Shown: one piece after another, positions 1 through 7,553 of the stretch
Layout: the number at the start of each line of letters is the position of its first letter
Position numbering within the stretch: position 1 is the first letter of the stretch
Assembly: GCA_029213265.1 (NCBI GenBank)
Contig: JARGNG010000044.1
Span: 1-35,713, forward strand
Length of the DNA: 35,713 nt
Source: Verrucomicrobiales bacterium
GTDB lineage: Bacteria > Verrucomicrobiota > Verrucomicrobiia > Verrucomicrobiales > DEV007
Direction of reading: 5' to 3'
Position numbers and translations under genes: made by a program
The notes under the pieces: model-generated
What the model saw: only the letters and a program-made list of their open reading frames with translations
Told to the model about the DNA's origin: nothing
Databases searched by the model: none

Positions 1-221
1 CTTTGCTCTTCACCATAGGACAGGATACCAGCGCCCGCAGGATTCGCAATAATGCGCCCATGATGATGACGCTAGGGGGGCGGAAAATTCGGGCGGGGAT
101 GGTCGCGAACCTGAATGAGGCAAAAAGCCGTCAGAGTACCTTTTTTATCTGAGGGCGATCATGGCCGAAAAGCCGAACCGGAACCCGCCAGAATAGCAAT
201 AGAATAGTAAAGCGGATCACC
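1..221. other. left edge, no confident gene
   Basis: I see no recognisable gene here. A leftward frame starts with ATG at 61-59 and stays open to the window edge (20 codons, N-terminus MGALLRILRALVSC). It could be the start of a gene that continues outside the window. It has no Shine-Dalgarno sequence, is too short to judge, and resembles no family I know, so I do not call it as a gene. Confidence 0.3.
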
Positions 222-250
222 CCGAAGAAAATGAGTTGTTGTAACTCATT
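222..250 (-). terminator. Rho-independent terminator of tRNA-Thr
   Basis: A perfect 8-bp inverted repeat (AATGAGTT / AACTCATT, at 230-237 and 243-250, five-base loop) lies 12 bases past the tRNA 3' end. Read leftward it is followed by a T-rich tract (TTTCTTC). This is the layout of an intrinsic terminator for the leftward tRNA. The stem is AT-rich, so termination may be only moderately efficient. Confidence 0.7.
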
Positions 251-261
251 GAGAATAAGGA

Positions 262-334
262 AGCCATCTGTCGGACTCGAACCGACGACCTGCAGATTAC
301 AAATCAGCTGCTCTACCAACTGAGCTAAGATGGC
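262..334 (-). tRNA. tRNA-Thr (anticodon UGU)
   Basis: Read leftward, the sequence folds as a cloverleaf: acceptor GCCATCT/AGATGGC, D arm GCTC/GAGC with the AGTTGGTA loop, anticodon loop TTTGTAA (anticodon TGT, reading ACA and wobble codons), and T arm GTCGG/CCGAC with the TTCGAGT loop. All stems pair except position 29-41 of the anticodon stem, which is U.U (GCTGA against TCTGC). The discriminator base is U at 262 and no CCA is encoded, so the 3' CCA must be added by nucleotidyltransferase. A terminator follows at once, so this is a single-gene tRNA unit. Confidence 0.95.
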
Positions 335-1092
335 GACTTGGTTGCGCCGAATGACGCGGGCGGGAATTTACTCATGGTTTCCCGTGCTGCAAGCAGAGGT
401 TTTGCCGAATTGCTGATGATGGCTGTCTTCGCCTCGGATAACGACGGGCCCATGTCCTGCCGGTCGCAAAGACGTGTCCGATCCGGGCCGCTGGTCTACC
501 AATTGAGCGAAAAGGGAATTTCTGTCAGTCCCGCGAAATGGGGATGTGCTCTCTGAGCCCGATTTCGCAGGGGCAGGTCGCTGCAAAAACATTTTCCCGT
601 TTGAAATCATTCCATGATCAGTGGGTTAGCGATACATTGCGACGAATGATACTGGCTCCTGGCGCCTTCCTGCTTCGCTGTGGTGACCTGCTCTCGGTGC
701 TTTCCATACCCAGTTTCATTGTCAGTTGGCGCTTTGACGGGAGCTGTTCCAATTCAACCCGGGGCGATGGAAGGGGAGGGCGCGGCGGGAGGGGGAAAGC
801 GATTTCTTGGCAATAGTGGAAGAAGCAATCGGATAGTCATGGCTACAGACATTGTCATTTCCCGGTCCCGTGAAAAGTCCATGAAACCGCTTCACTTCTT
901 TTGGGGAGATCAGTCCCGTGAACATTTAATGGCACGCTTTCAGATGAGCGGCGGGAAAACACTGTGGTATATAAGGTCGACATCATCCTGCTTGTTGCCT
1001 AATTCTACAAAGTTAAGAAAACCGCGATCTTTCCCCTGCGGCGCTGGATCAATATCCATCTGCCCGGCAGTTTCATCTTTCTTCGCTCGACC
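335..1092. other. long intergenic region without a convincing gene
   Basis: About 750 bases between the tRNA and the S74-domain gene. Several open frames of 60-140 codons cross it on both strands, but they overlap each other, have odd composition and resemble no known protein. At 491-511 there is a stretch that, read leftward, looks like the 5' half of a tRNA (see findings). A purine-rich tract lies near 768-800. I found no tmRNA, RNase P, SRP or riboswitch signature. The promoter of the tRNA should lie in roughly 340-400 and that of the next gene in the last 150 bases; neither is clear. Confidence 0.5.
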
Positions 1093-2724
1093 ATGGTAAT
1101 TGTTCTAGCTGCCTTGGCTCTGGCGGATGGTATTCAGGCCGCTGACCCTCCCGGCATCCTCAACCACCAGGGGCGAATCGCTGTTGATGGTGTCAATTTT
1201 GATGGCTCGGGACAGTTCAAATTTGCCCTTGTCAATGCCGCCGGAGACAACAGCTACTGGTCCAACGATGACTCCAGTACAACAGGTGACGAACCCGGCA
1301 CCGCTGTGATGGTGACGGTTTCCAAGGGCCTTTATGGCATTCCCCTCGGCGATGTGCCCATGGGGGCAATCCCCCCGGACGTTTTCGCTGACAATGCCGA
1401 CGTTCACCTGCGCGTCTGGTTCAGTGCGGACGACGGAGACACCTTCGAGCAGCTTGCGCCCGACCGCCGCTTCGCCTCAGTCGGCTATGCGCTTTCAGCG
1501 CAGTCTGTGATGGGAGGGAGCATTTCCCTCGCCGGAGGGAACCTCGTCCTGCCCTCTACGACTGCCACCACGGGAATTCTCTTTTCCGGTCTCGATACTC
1601 TTCTTCACACGTTTGGAGACCGAAACATCTTCGTTGGGGTAGAAGCGGGAAATCGACTGATGACGGGCAATTCCAACACGGCCATTGGATACCGGTCACT
1701 CTATTCTAATTTGACTGGCTACCAGAACACTGCCAGTGGAGATTTCTCTCTTTACAACAATACGACCGGATACAGAAACACTGCCAACGGCAATGGTGCA
1801 CTCGGTTTCAACACGATTGGCTACCACAACACTGCCAACGGATACCAGGCGCTGGCGCTCAACACCTCGGGGCGAAACAACACTGCCAGCGGGTACTCCG
1901 CACTTCGTTCCAACCAGACTGGCGTAAACAATGCCGCCAATGGAAGCTTTGCACTCAATTCCAACGCAACCGGCAACGACAATACAGCCAACGGATACGC
2001 TGCCCTCACTTCCAATACGACCGGTTTCGACAACTCTGCCTGCGGAATGCACGCTCTCGGCGCCAATCTCACTGGCAGTCAAAACACTGCCAGCGGAAAG
2101 AGTTCTCTCCGCTACAATACCACTGGAGATCACAACATCGCTCTGGGTTTTGAAGCAGGAAGAGATCTGACCACCGGTGATCACAACATCATGATCGGCA
2201 ATTTTGGCATCGCCGCAGAGGCAGACACGATCCGTATCGGTGACTCCGATCAGACCCGTGCCTTCATCTCCGGCATTCGCGGAGCAAGTACCGGGGTAGC
2301 AGATGCCATCAGCGTGGTCATCGACAGCAACGGACAACTCGGCACGATGTCCTCCTCCCGGCGCTACAAAGAGGACATTCACTCCATGGACGAAGCCGAA
2401 ACAAGCGCCCGTCTCCGGCAACTGCGCCCCGTCATCTTCCGATACCGGCAATCCTACTCTGACGGAGAAAAACCAATCCAATACGGCCTCATCGCCGAAG
2501 AGGTCGCCGAAGTCTTCCCGGATCTGGCTGTCTACGACGACGAAGGCCGGCCCGAGACGGTGAAGTATCACCTCCTCGCCCCTTTGCTCCTCAACGAGGT
2601 AAAGAAGCAACAGAAGGACGCGGAAAATCGCGAAAGGGAAATGGCGGGAATAAAACAGCGACTGGAGCAACTGGAAGCCCTCGTTGGTCGGCTCACGAAC
2701 GAAGATCTGCCCGGGACAAAATGA
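1093..2724 (+). CDS. exported repeat protein with C-terminal S74 intramolecular chaperone (tail-fiber/adhesin-like)
   Basis: 543 residues. A short hydrophobic N-terminus ends in a likely signal cleavage site (IQA/ADPP). Residues about 20-175 form a non-repetitive head. Residues 178-364 are eleven gapless 17-residue units with consensus N-T-A-x-G-x-x-A-L-x-x-N-x-T-G-x-x, probably a beta-solenoid stalk. Residues about 420-515 match the endosialidase-type chaperone domain (peptidase S74): SSSRRYKEDI, then LRPVIFRYR and YGLIAEEV. The last 40 residues are a charged coiled coil. In characterised phage proteins this domain drives trimerisation of the stalk and is then cut off by a Ser/Lys mechanism. 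No phage genes surround it, so a surface fibre or matrix protein is the likelier role. The frame stays open upstream to a stop at 1000-1002 without ATG, GTG or TTG, and no ribosome site precedes 1093, so the N-terminus is uncertain. Confidence 0.8.
   Translation: MVIVLAALALADGIQAADPPGILNHQGRIAVDGVNFDGSGQFKFALVNAAGDNSYWSNDDSSTTGDEPGTAVMVTVSKGLYGIPLGDVPMGAIPPDVFADNADVHLRVWFSADDGDTFEQLAPDRRFASVGYALSAQSVMGGSISLAGGNLVLPSTTATTGILFSGLDTLLHTFGDRNIFVGVEAGNRLMTGNSNTAIGYRSLYSNLTGYQNTASGDFSLYNNTTGYRNTANGNGALGFNTIGYHNTANGYQALALNTSGRNNTASGYSALRSNQTGVNNAANGSFALNSNATGNDNTANGYAALTSNTTGFDNSACGMHALGANLTGSQNTASGKSSLRYNTTGDHNIALGFEAGRDLTTGDHNIMIGNFGIAAEADTIRIGDSDQTRAFISGIRGASTGVADAISVVIDSNGQLGTMSSSRRYKEDIHSMDEAETSARLRQLRPVIFRYRQSYSDGEKPIQYGLIAEEVAEVFPDLAVYDDEGRPETVKYHLLAPLLLNEVKKQQKDAENREREMAGIKQRLEQLEALVGRLTNEDLPGTK
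1624..2184 (+). repeat. eleven tandem 51-bp coding repeats
   Basis: Eleven consecutive 51-bp units, 561 bp in total with no insertion or deletion, encode the 17-residue repeats of the S74-domain protein. The first unit (NIFVGVEAGNRLMTGNS) and the last (NIALGFEAGRDLTTGDH) resemble each other more than the inner nine and look like end caps. The DNA has diverged between units while the protein pattern is kept, so the array is old and under selection at the protein level. Confidence 0.85.
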
Positions 2725-2788
2725 CCGGATCCTCGAACGCGAAGGATCTTGCGAAGCAACGATACTTTTCGCGGGGTTCTGTTGATTG

Positions 2789-2815
2789 AATTGTCTTAGC
2801 TAACAATTATTTTTC
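2789..2815 (+). terminator. possible weak terminator after the S74 gene
   Basis: AATTGT (2789-2794) and ACAATT (2803-2808) form an AT-rich hairpin followed by a run of Ts (2810-2814), about 65 bases after the stop codon. The context fits a rightward terminator, but the stem is weak. No better candidate lies between the two converging genes. Confidence 0.4.
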
Positions 2816-2953
2816 CCTGTCCGGCGTCTAACCATCTGAGAAAAAGAACCACTTTGGGGTGCTTGAATCTCTTCCCTGGGGTGGCATAGTTCTATTTTTA
2901 GTGCTTACGAAAACCCGCCGATCACAAAGTCGCGCGAACGTAACGCCCCACCC

Positions 2954-4411
2954 CTACTCCTGCGTCCACAGCGTCAGCCGGCCTTTTCTTGTGATCGGGC
3001 CGGGGACGTGCATTCCTCCGCCGATGATGTCGGGTTTGCCGTCGTTGTTGACGTCCCCGATGGCGATGTTGGCGAGGTTGGTTGGGTCGTAGGCGATTTT
3101 CCGGAGAGTGAAATTGCGGAATCCGCCGAGATTCTCGGCCCAGGCGAGGGTGGGGAAGTCGTGCTGGTCCCACTGGAAGTAGAGGGCGGAGTAGACGACG
3201 TCGAGATCACCGTCCCCGTCCATGTCGACCGGCTTGGCATCGTAGCAGCCCGGCATCCCGGCGACGTAGTGCAGGGTGTAGTTCCCGGTGCCGTCGTTTT
3301 CGAGCCAGCGGACGCCGTGATAGGGCTTCGGCTCGGGATTTTCATCCATCATGTCTCCATTGGAGTAGATGAGGTCTTCGTCCCCGTCCTGATCGAGATC
3401 TTCGAGAAAGATGCTGGAGGATCCGAACGCGGGGTGATTGGCCCGTGCAATGTAGCTGCTCGAAAATTTTCCATCCCCTGCATTGGTGAATTGAACGACC
3501 GCTTCGTGCTGCTGCGTAATGAGGGCTACGAAATCGGCGTTTCCGTCTCCGTTGGTATCGTTGCGAAGGACCCGCATCGCTCCGTTGATTTCCAGAATGG
3601 GTTCGAGCTGGAATTCCCCCGCGGCATCCTGCCGGAGCAGCCCGATCATGCCGGTGTAGCGCCAGCCGAAAAGGGCGATGACATAGTCGAGATCCCCGTC
3701 CCCGTCGTAGTCACCGGGAGCACAGTCGGTGATCCGGGGGACGCCTTCCAGGAGGGTTCGTTTGGTAAAGGAACCCTGTCCGTCGTTGATGAGAATGTGG
3801 AATTCACCGATGAGGTCATCGTTGGGATGCATGACTCCCATGGCGGAAACGGCGAGGTCGATGTCGCCATCGTTGTCGAAGTCGTGGGGGGTCGTGTTCA
3901 CCGGGCCGGGGGCTTCGGCAAGGGTGCTTTCTTTCCAGTTGCCTTCGTCCGTCTGCCTCAACCAGAGAACGGAGGAGGTGTTGTTGTCCGTGACGATCAG
4001 GTCATCGTCCTTTTGGTCGCCATCGATGTCAGTGAATTTCAGGCTCGTGATCTGAGGGCGTTCTTCGGATTGAAACTGCCCGATCGAGATCTTCGAGAAA
4101 TTCAGTAGCGAAGGCTCGAGGTCATCCGGAATCTGCGCCAGGTTCGGAGGGCTGTTGGCTACGTAAAAGGAAGTGATCTCGTCGTATTCCGACTGATTGA
4201 TCGGCACATTGGCGACCTGCATCAGATCGACCATGGCGTTGGTGATTCTGGGCCAGGCATGGCGCGGCATCGAGCCGGGGCGCGGAACCGGGTGGCAACC
4301 GGAGCATTTCGCGGAGACGATGGGGGGAAAGGGGACGGTTTGCCCATGCCCCGGGGAGATCGCGACCAGGGTCACGACCAGTAGGGAAAGAATGGAAAGG
4401 AGTCGGGGCAT
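2954..4411 (-). CDS. exported FG-GAP/VCBS repeat protein with CxxCH haem motif
   Basis: 485 residues from the chosen ATG at 4411, which puts a signal peptide (MPRLLSILSLLVVTLVA, cleavage near GHG/QT) at the N-terminus; the frame is open 12 codons further up. C36-S-G-C39-H40 is a c-type haem attachment motif. Seven aspartate-rich repeats follow, such as DFDNDGDIDLAVS, DYDGDGDLDYVI and DMDGDGDLDVVYS, each of the calcium-binding D-x-D/N-x-D-G-D type. Seven such repeats predict a seven-bladed beta-propeller. Proteins pairing a short haem-like N-terminus with FG-GAP propellers are common in PVC bacteria and their function is unknown. Binding of calcium and haem is inference from motifs. The gene is convergent with the S74 gene and divergent from the YdjY-like gene. 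Confidence 0.8.
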   Translation of the reverse strand: MPRLLSILSLLVVTLVAISPGHGQTVPFPPIVSAKCSGCHPVPRPGSMPRHAWPRITNAMVDLMQVANVPINQSEYDEITSFYVANSPPNLAQIPDDLEPSLLNFSKISIGQFQSEERPQITSLKFTDIDGDQKDDDLIVTDNNTSSVLWLRQTDEGNWKESTLAEAPGPVNTTPHDFDNDGDIDLAVSAMGVMHPNDDLIGEFHILINDGQGSFTKRTLLEGVPRITDCAPGDYDGDGDLDYVIALFGWRYTGMIGLLRQDAAGEFQLEPILEINGAMRVLRNDTNGDGNADFVALITQQHEAVVQFTNAGDGKFSSSYIARANHPAFGSSSIFLEDLDQDGDEDLIYSNGDMMDENPEPKPYHGVRWLENDGTGNYTLHYVAGMPGCYDAKPVDMDGDGDLDVVYSALYFQWDQHDFPTLAWAENLGGFRNFTLRKIAYDPTNLANIAIGDVNNDGKPDIIGGGMHVPGPITRKGRLTLWTQE

Positions 4412-4709
4412 GTCAGGAAATGTCGTCGGAATTCCGGGGATTGGCAATCAGTCAAAATTCCGCAGGGCGACTTTTCACGGCAGGGGGGAATCGCCCATTC
4501 CGGTAATGATACGGGTGCCGCGGCGATCGCGAACCTGGGTGCAGAACCATGGCAGGAGAACGGCGATCCGGGTAGTCGCTGCCGGGTTTCCCGTTGAGAA
4601 TGTCGAGAATGATGATTTTTGGTTTGTTCATGCTTTTGGGATTACGACGAGCAGGAACTTCCGGCTACTCCTCCTTTCCCGATGCCGCGAAGGAGGGTAT
4701 GTTCCGGCT
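4412..4709. other. divergent intergenic region
   Basis: About 300 bases between the divergent FG-GAP and YdjY-like genes. It must hold promoters for both. I see no pair of clear -35/-10 boxes and no long inverted repeat. An AGGAGG ribosome site near the right end belongs to the YdjY-like gene. Rightward reading frames exist but have no protein-like features. Confidence 0.4.
4691..4696 (+). promoter_or_regulatory. Shine-Dalgarno site of the YdjY-like gene
   Basis: A perfect AGGAGG ends 13 bases before ATG 4710. The spacing is long, but this is one of the very few textbook ribosome sites in the window. It supports starting the protein at MLKRVLWILPF rather than at codons further upstream in the same frame. 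Confidence 0.6.
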
Positions 4710-5420
4710 ATGTTGAAAAGAGTTTTGTGGATCCTCCCGTTCGTCGTTCTTGCGGGTATCGTTTCGGCCGAAGGGGAGACCGTGGAAAAGGAGCGCCCGG
4801 CGGTGACGAAGGTGGGAGAGAATCTCTATCGCCTCGGTGAGGTGGCGTTGAATGCGAAGACGCGGGAGATCCGGATTCCGATCACAGTGAATATGCGCGA
4901 GGGCGGTCCCATCGAATATGTGCTGGTTCACGAAAACGGGAAAATCCACGAGTCGATCTTCACGACAGCCGTTTCCCCCCTGCACATTCAGGTGGCGATG
5001 AAGCTGTTGAAATACAAGTCGGGCAACGGCGATGTCTTCAACCGTCTCCTCGCTCCGGAAGTGCTCGAAAAGGAATCGGGAACGAAAGAGGATCGGGGAG
5101 ATCCTGTATCCGTCCGTTTTGAAATGGAGGGAAAGGATCCGGTTCCGGTTTCCGAAACGGTTTTTGACGGAGGCGTCGCCAAACCGATGGCGGAAGAGCC
5201 GTGGATCTACACGGGATCCGCGGTGGAGGAGGGGACCTTTATGGCCGAGGCAGAGGGGTCCATTATCGCGATCTATCTCGATCACCTCGCGATGTTCAAC
5301 ATGACAAGAGAGGGCGCTGACTTGGATGATCGTTGGGGCGCCAACGATGATGCGATTCCGGAGATCGGCACGAAAGGGGTGTTGGTCCTTTCTCCCGGCG
5401 GGAAAAGTGTCACAAAGTAG
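4710..5420 (+). CDS. exported YdjY-like domain protein
   Basis: 236 residues starting with a signal peptide (MLKRVLWILPFVVLAGIVSA). The core, residues about 35-90, reads like the YdjY domain: EIRIPITVNMREGGPIEY, then VLVHENGKIHESIFTT and SPLHIQVAMKLL. The rest is a beta-rich C-terminal half. The frame is open far upstream (to about 4197), but the signal peptide and AGGAGG site fix this start. The domain is known as a predicted periplasmic module, often near electron-transfer or surface genes, with no defined biochemical role. It lies 32 bases before the squalene-cyclase-like gene on the same strand, so the two may be co-transcribed. Confidence 0.75.
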   Translation: MLKRVLWILPFVVLAGIVSAEGETVEKERPAVTKVGENLYRLGEVALNAKTREIRIPITVNMREGGPIEYVLVHENGKIHESIFTTAVSPLHIQVAMKLLKYKSGNGDVFNRLLAPEVLEKESGTKEDRGDPVSVRFEMEGKDPVPVSETVFDGGVAKPMAEEPWIYTGSAVEEGTFMAEAEGSIIAIYLDHLAMFNMTREGADLDDRWGANDDAIPEIGTKGVLVLSPGGKSVTK

Positions 5421-5433
5421 CCTTCGACCGGTC

Positions 5434-5439
5434 TATAAT
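5434..5439 (+). promoter_or_regulatory. possible -10 box before the squalene-cyclase-like gene
   Basis: A perfect TATAAT stands 14 bases before the first ATG (5453). If active, transcription would begin around 5446 and the mRNA would have almost no leader, which fits the lack of a ribosome site. No good -35 box lies 16-18 bases upstream (the sequence there is CACAAA), so this may be chance. Confidence 0.3.
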
Positions 5440-5452
5440 TCTGCGAATCATC

Positions 5453-6649
5453 ATGATGAAGAAACTTGTCTATTCCCTCCTCTCCCTTGCTCTTTTACCC
5501 GCTACCGGCGGGCTTGCCCAGGATCAGGTCACGGGTCAACCGGATGGAGGCAATGTCTCGCTGAAGCTGGAACTGGAGCGCTCCATTGCCAAGGGCGTGA
5601 GATGGCTTCGCGAAAATCAGGATGCCGAGACGGGCGCCTGGAGCGAGAAGACCCTTCCCGCTTTTACCGCGCTGGCGATTTCGGCGACCCTGGGAGACCC
5701 GAATCTGAATCCGGAAGACGGCATCCCGCCGCACATTGAAAAGGGTTATGATTTTCTCCTCAGCAATGTGAAGTCGGACGGGGGCATCTATGGAAAAGGC
5801 CTCGCCACCTACAACACCTCGCTCTCGATCATGGCCCTGCTTCAGGGGGGCAAAGAGGAATATCTTCCCGTGGTCGCCAAAGCCCGTCGCCTTCTCATCA
5901 ATCAGCAGCAGGACTACGACAAGCGGGGCGAGCCGGACAACCTCTTCGATGGTGGCGTCGGATACGGGGGAAGCTACGCGCACTCCGATCTCTCCAATAC
6001 GCGCTTTGCCCTGGAGGCCCTGTATTATTCGAAGAAGGCCCTCTCCGATACCGAATACGACGAGAGCGATGAGTTCGATCTCGATTGGGATGCGGCCATT
6101 GAATTTGTGAGTGCCTGTCAGAACTCGGAGAAAACGATCGAGCGCCTCGGGGAGACCACGGCGCTGCGGGACGAGGACAAAGGCGGCTTTGTCTACTTCC
6201 CCGGAAGCACCAAGTCGGACGTGATCACAATCGAGGCGGACGGAAAGAAGAAAACCGCCTTGCGAAGCTACGGGAGTATCAGCTATGCCGGCCTTCTCTC
6301 GTTCATCTATGCGGATCTCGATCGGGATGATCCCCGTCTCGTTGCGGTGATGGAATGGCTCAGCAAAAATTTCACTCTCGAGGAGAATCCCGGCATGGAT
6401 GCCCAGGGACTTTACTACTACTATCACACCATGGCGAAGGCTCTCGCTACGGCCGGGGTGGACCGTCTTGTGACGCCCGGGGGACAGGAGATCAACTGGA
6501 AGCAGGATCTCGCGCTGAAAGTGATGAGCACCCAACGCCCTGACGGTGCCTGGATCAATGAAGGCTCCAATCGCTGGCTCGAGGATGATCCCGCTCTTGT
6601 CACGGCCTACTCACTGCTGACTTTGCAGCAGGTGCATCGGAATTTGTGA
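5453..6649 (+). CDS. exported prenyltransferase/squalene-cyclase-fold protein
   Basis: 398 residues with a signal peptide (MMKKLVYSLLSLALLPATGG, cleavage after LAQ); ATG 5456 is an equally good start. The sequence is a series of helical pairs of the alpha/alpha-barrel kind, with segments such as GVRWLRENQDAETGAWSE, DFLLSNVKSDGGIYG and KVMSTQRPDGAWINEG that recall the QW-type repeats of squalene cyclases and prenyltransferase beta subunits. It is much shorter than hopene cyclase (about 630 residues), has no DxDD motif that I can find, and is exported, so a terpene-cyclase activity is unlikely. Similar exported proteins abound in Planctomycetes and Verrucomicrobia without known function. It ends 16 bases from the convergent AraC gene. 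Confidence 0.75.
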   Translation: MMKKLVYSLLSLALLPATGGLAQDQVTGQPDGGNVSLKLELERSIAKGVRWLRENQDAETGAWSEKTLPAFTALAISATLGDPNLNPEDGIPPHIEKGYDFLLSNVKSDGGIYGKGLATYNTSLSIMALLQGGKEEYLPVVAKARRLLINQQQDYDKRGEPDNLFDGGVGYGGSYAHSDLSNTRFALEALYYSKKALSDTEYDESDEFDLDWDAAIEFVSACQNSEKTIERLGETTALRDEDKGGFVYFPGSTKSDVITIEADGKKKTALRSYGSISYAGLLSFIYADLDRDDPRLVAVMEWLSKNFTLEENPGMDAQGLYYYYHTMAKALATAGVDRLVTPGGQEINWKQDLALKVMSTQRPDGAWINEGSNRWLEDDPALVTAYSLLTLQQVHRNL

Positions 6650-6665
6650 GCGTCTCCTCTTCGCG

Positions 6666-7481
6666 CTATTCCGACTGCATCGCCTCCCGCCAGCGACTGG
6701 GGGTCTGGCCGGTGTACTTGCGGAACCAGCGGGCGAAGTAATTTTGATCGTCCAATCCGATTTCCGATCCGATTTCGCTGATCGACAGTCGGGTCGAGCG
6801 AAGCAGTTGGCTGGCTCTCTGCAGGCGAACCTTGCGGATCTGGCTTCCCACCGTCATGCCGCATTCCTCCCGCAGCTTGCGATTCAAATGATCGAGTGAG
6901 ACCCCGATTTCCCGGGAGATCTGGTGGGGGCTCAGGGCTTCGAGCGGGCTGCGCGCAATGGCCGACCGAACCGATTCCTCCACCGGACCGGATGCATTCC
7001 TTTCCGAGGGAGCGCTGGCGGTTTCGAAAAGGGCGACAATACGGAGAATGAGGGCGGCGATGTTCAGGAGCTGTTTTTCCCCTCTGGATTCCTCTTCGTT
7101 CAGAGCGACGAGCCATTTTTCGATGGAGGCGAGCTGAGAGGCGTTGAGCTTTCCATCCTGCTTCCCCCGGTGATTTCCCGGTTCCCTGTCAAAGTCGATC
7201 GCGAGACAAACCGGGCGGATGGTCTGCTCCTTCGTGAAACGGTGTCGGCATCCGGGGGGAATGACGAGCCAGGTTCCGCGTTCGACCGGAAGAGAGCGGT
7301 TCGCCGTTTGCTGGGTGCCGTGCCCCCGCAAATACAGGAGCATCTGGTAGAAGTCGTGCACGTGCTCGCTGAGGCGTTCCACCCGTGGCATGTGTTGATT
7401 CAAAGCCAGCCTGCGCAGGTGGAAACCGGGAGTCGTGATTTCATAATCCTCAAGCAGGACGGGTTGCAGCTCCTCGGGCAT
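6666..7481 (-). CDS. AraC-family transcriptional regulator
   Basis: 271 residues from ATG 7481; a GTG directly before it would add one residue. The N-terminal half is a cupin-like sensor domain with HVHDFYQMLLYLRGHG and RGTWLVIPPGCRHRF. The C-terminal 100 residues carry the two helix-turn-helix units of AraC proteins: LSPHQISREIGVSLDHLNRKL, then the family signature ISEIGSEIGLDDQNYFARWF followed by RKYTGQTPSRWRE. The gene is divergent from the three-gene sugar cluster with a gap of about 70 bases, so it is very probably the activator of that cluster, responding to a sugar-like ligand. The ligand cannot be read from the sequence. Confidence 0.92.
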   Translation of the reverse strand: MPEELQPVLLEDYEITTPGFHLRRLALNQHMPRVERLSEHVHDFYQMLLYLRGHGTQQTANRSLPVERGTWLVIPPGCRHRFTKEQTIRPVCLAIDFDREPGNHRGKQDGKLNASQLASIEKWLVALNEEESRGEKQLLNIAALILRIVALFETASAPSERNASGPVEESVRSAIARSPLEALSPHQISREIGVSLDHLNRKLREECGMTVGSQIRKVRLQRASQLLRSTRLSISEIGSEIGLDDQNYFARWFRKYTGQTPSRWREAMQSE

Positions 7482-7512
7482 CACAAAAGCGACACCGGTT
7501 TTGTGCTAATGC

Positions 7513-7538
7513 AAACGCTTTTCTTCTGACGGAAACGC
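7513..7538. promoter_or_regulatory. candidate AraC-type operator (direct repeat)
   Basis: The hexamer AAACGC occurs twice in the same orientation, at 7513-7518 and 7533-7538, 20 bases apart start to start. AraC-family dimers usually bind direct half-sites about two helical turns apart, and this pair lies between the regulator and its presumed target. Two six-base copies in 70 bases could also be chance. Confidence 0.35.
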
Positions 7539-7553
7539 ACAGGCATTCGTAGG

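Noticed and set aside
680..1099. 139-codon rightward frame before the S74 gene
   Set aside because: Low-complexity, overlaps other frames and the next gene start, no homology that I recognise.
1624..2184. possible CRISPR or non-coding tandem array
   Set aside because: The 51-bp period is continuous coding sequence in one frame with no spacers; the conservation is at the protein level.
1696..2670. 324-codon leftward frame opposite the 17-residue repeats
   Set aside because: Its apparent repeats are the reverse complement of the S74 protein repeats; no start context or domain.
1093..2724. prophage tail-fibre gene
   Set aside because: The S74 domain is shared with phage tail spikes, but no phage structural, integrase or lysis genes are nearby and the protein has an export signal.
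3008..4108. 366-codon rightward open frame opposite the FG-GAP gene
   Set aside because: It is the mirror of a GC-rich aspartate-repeat gene; valine/glycine/aspartate-rich with no domain, while the opposite strand has a signal peptide and seven clear repeats.
5453..6649. squalene-hopene cyclase for hopanoid synthesis
   Set aside because: About 230 residues too short, exported, and without a DxDD catalytic motif.
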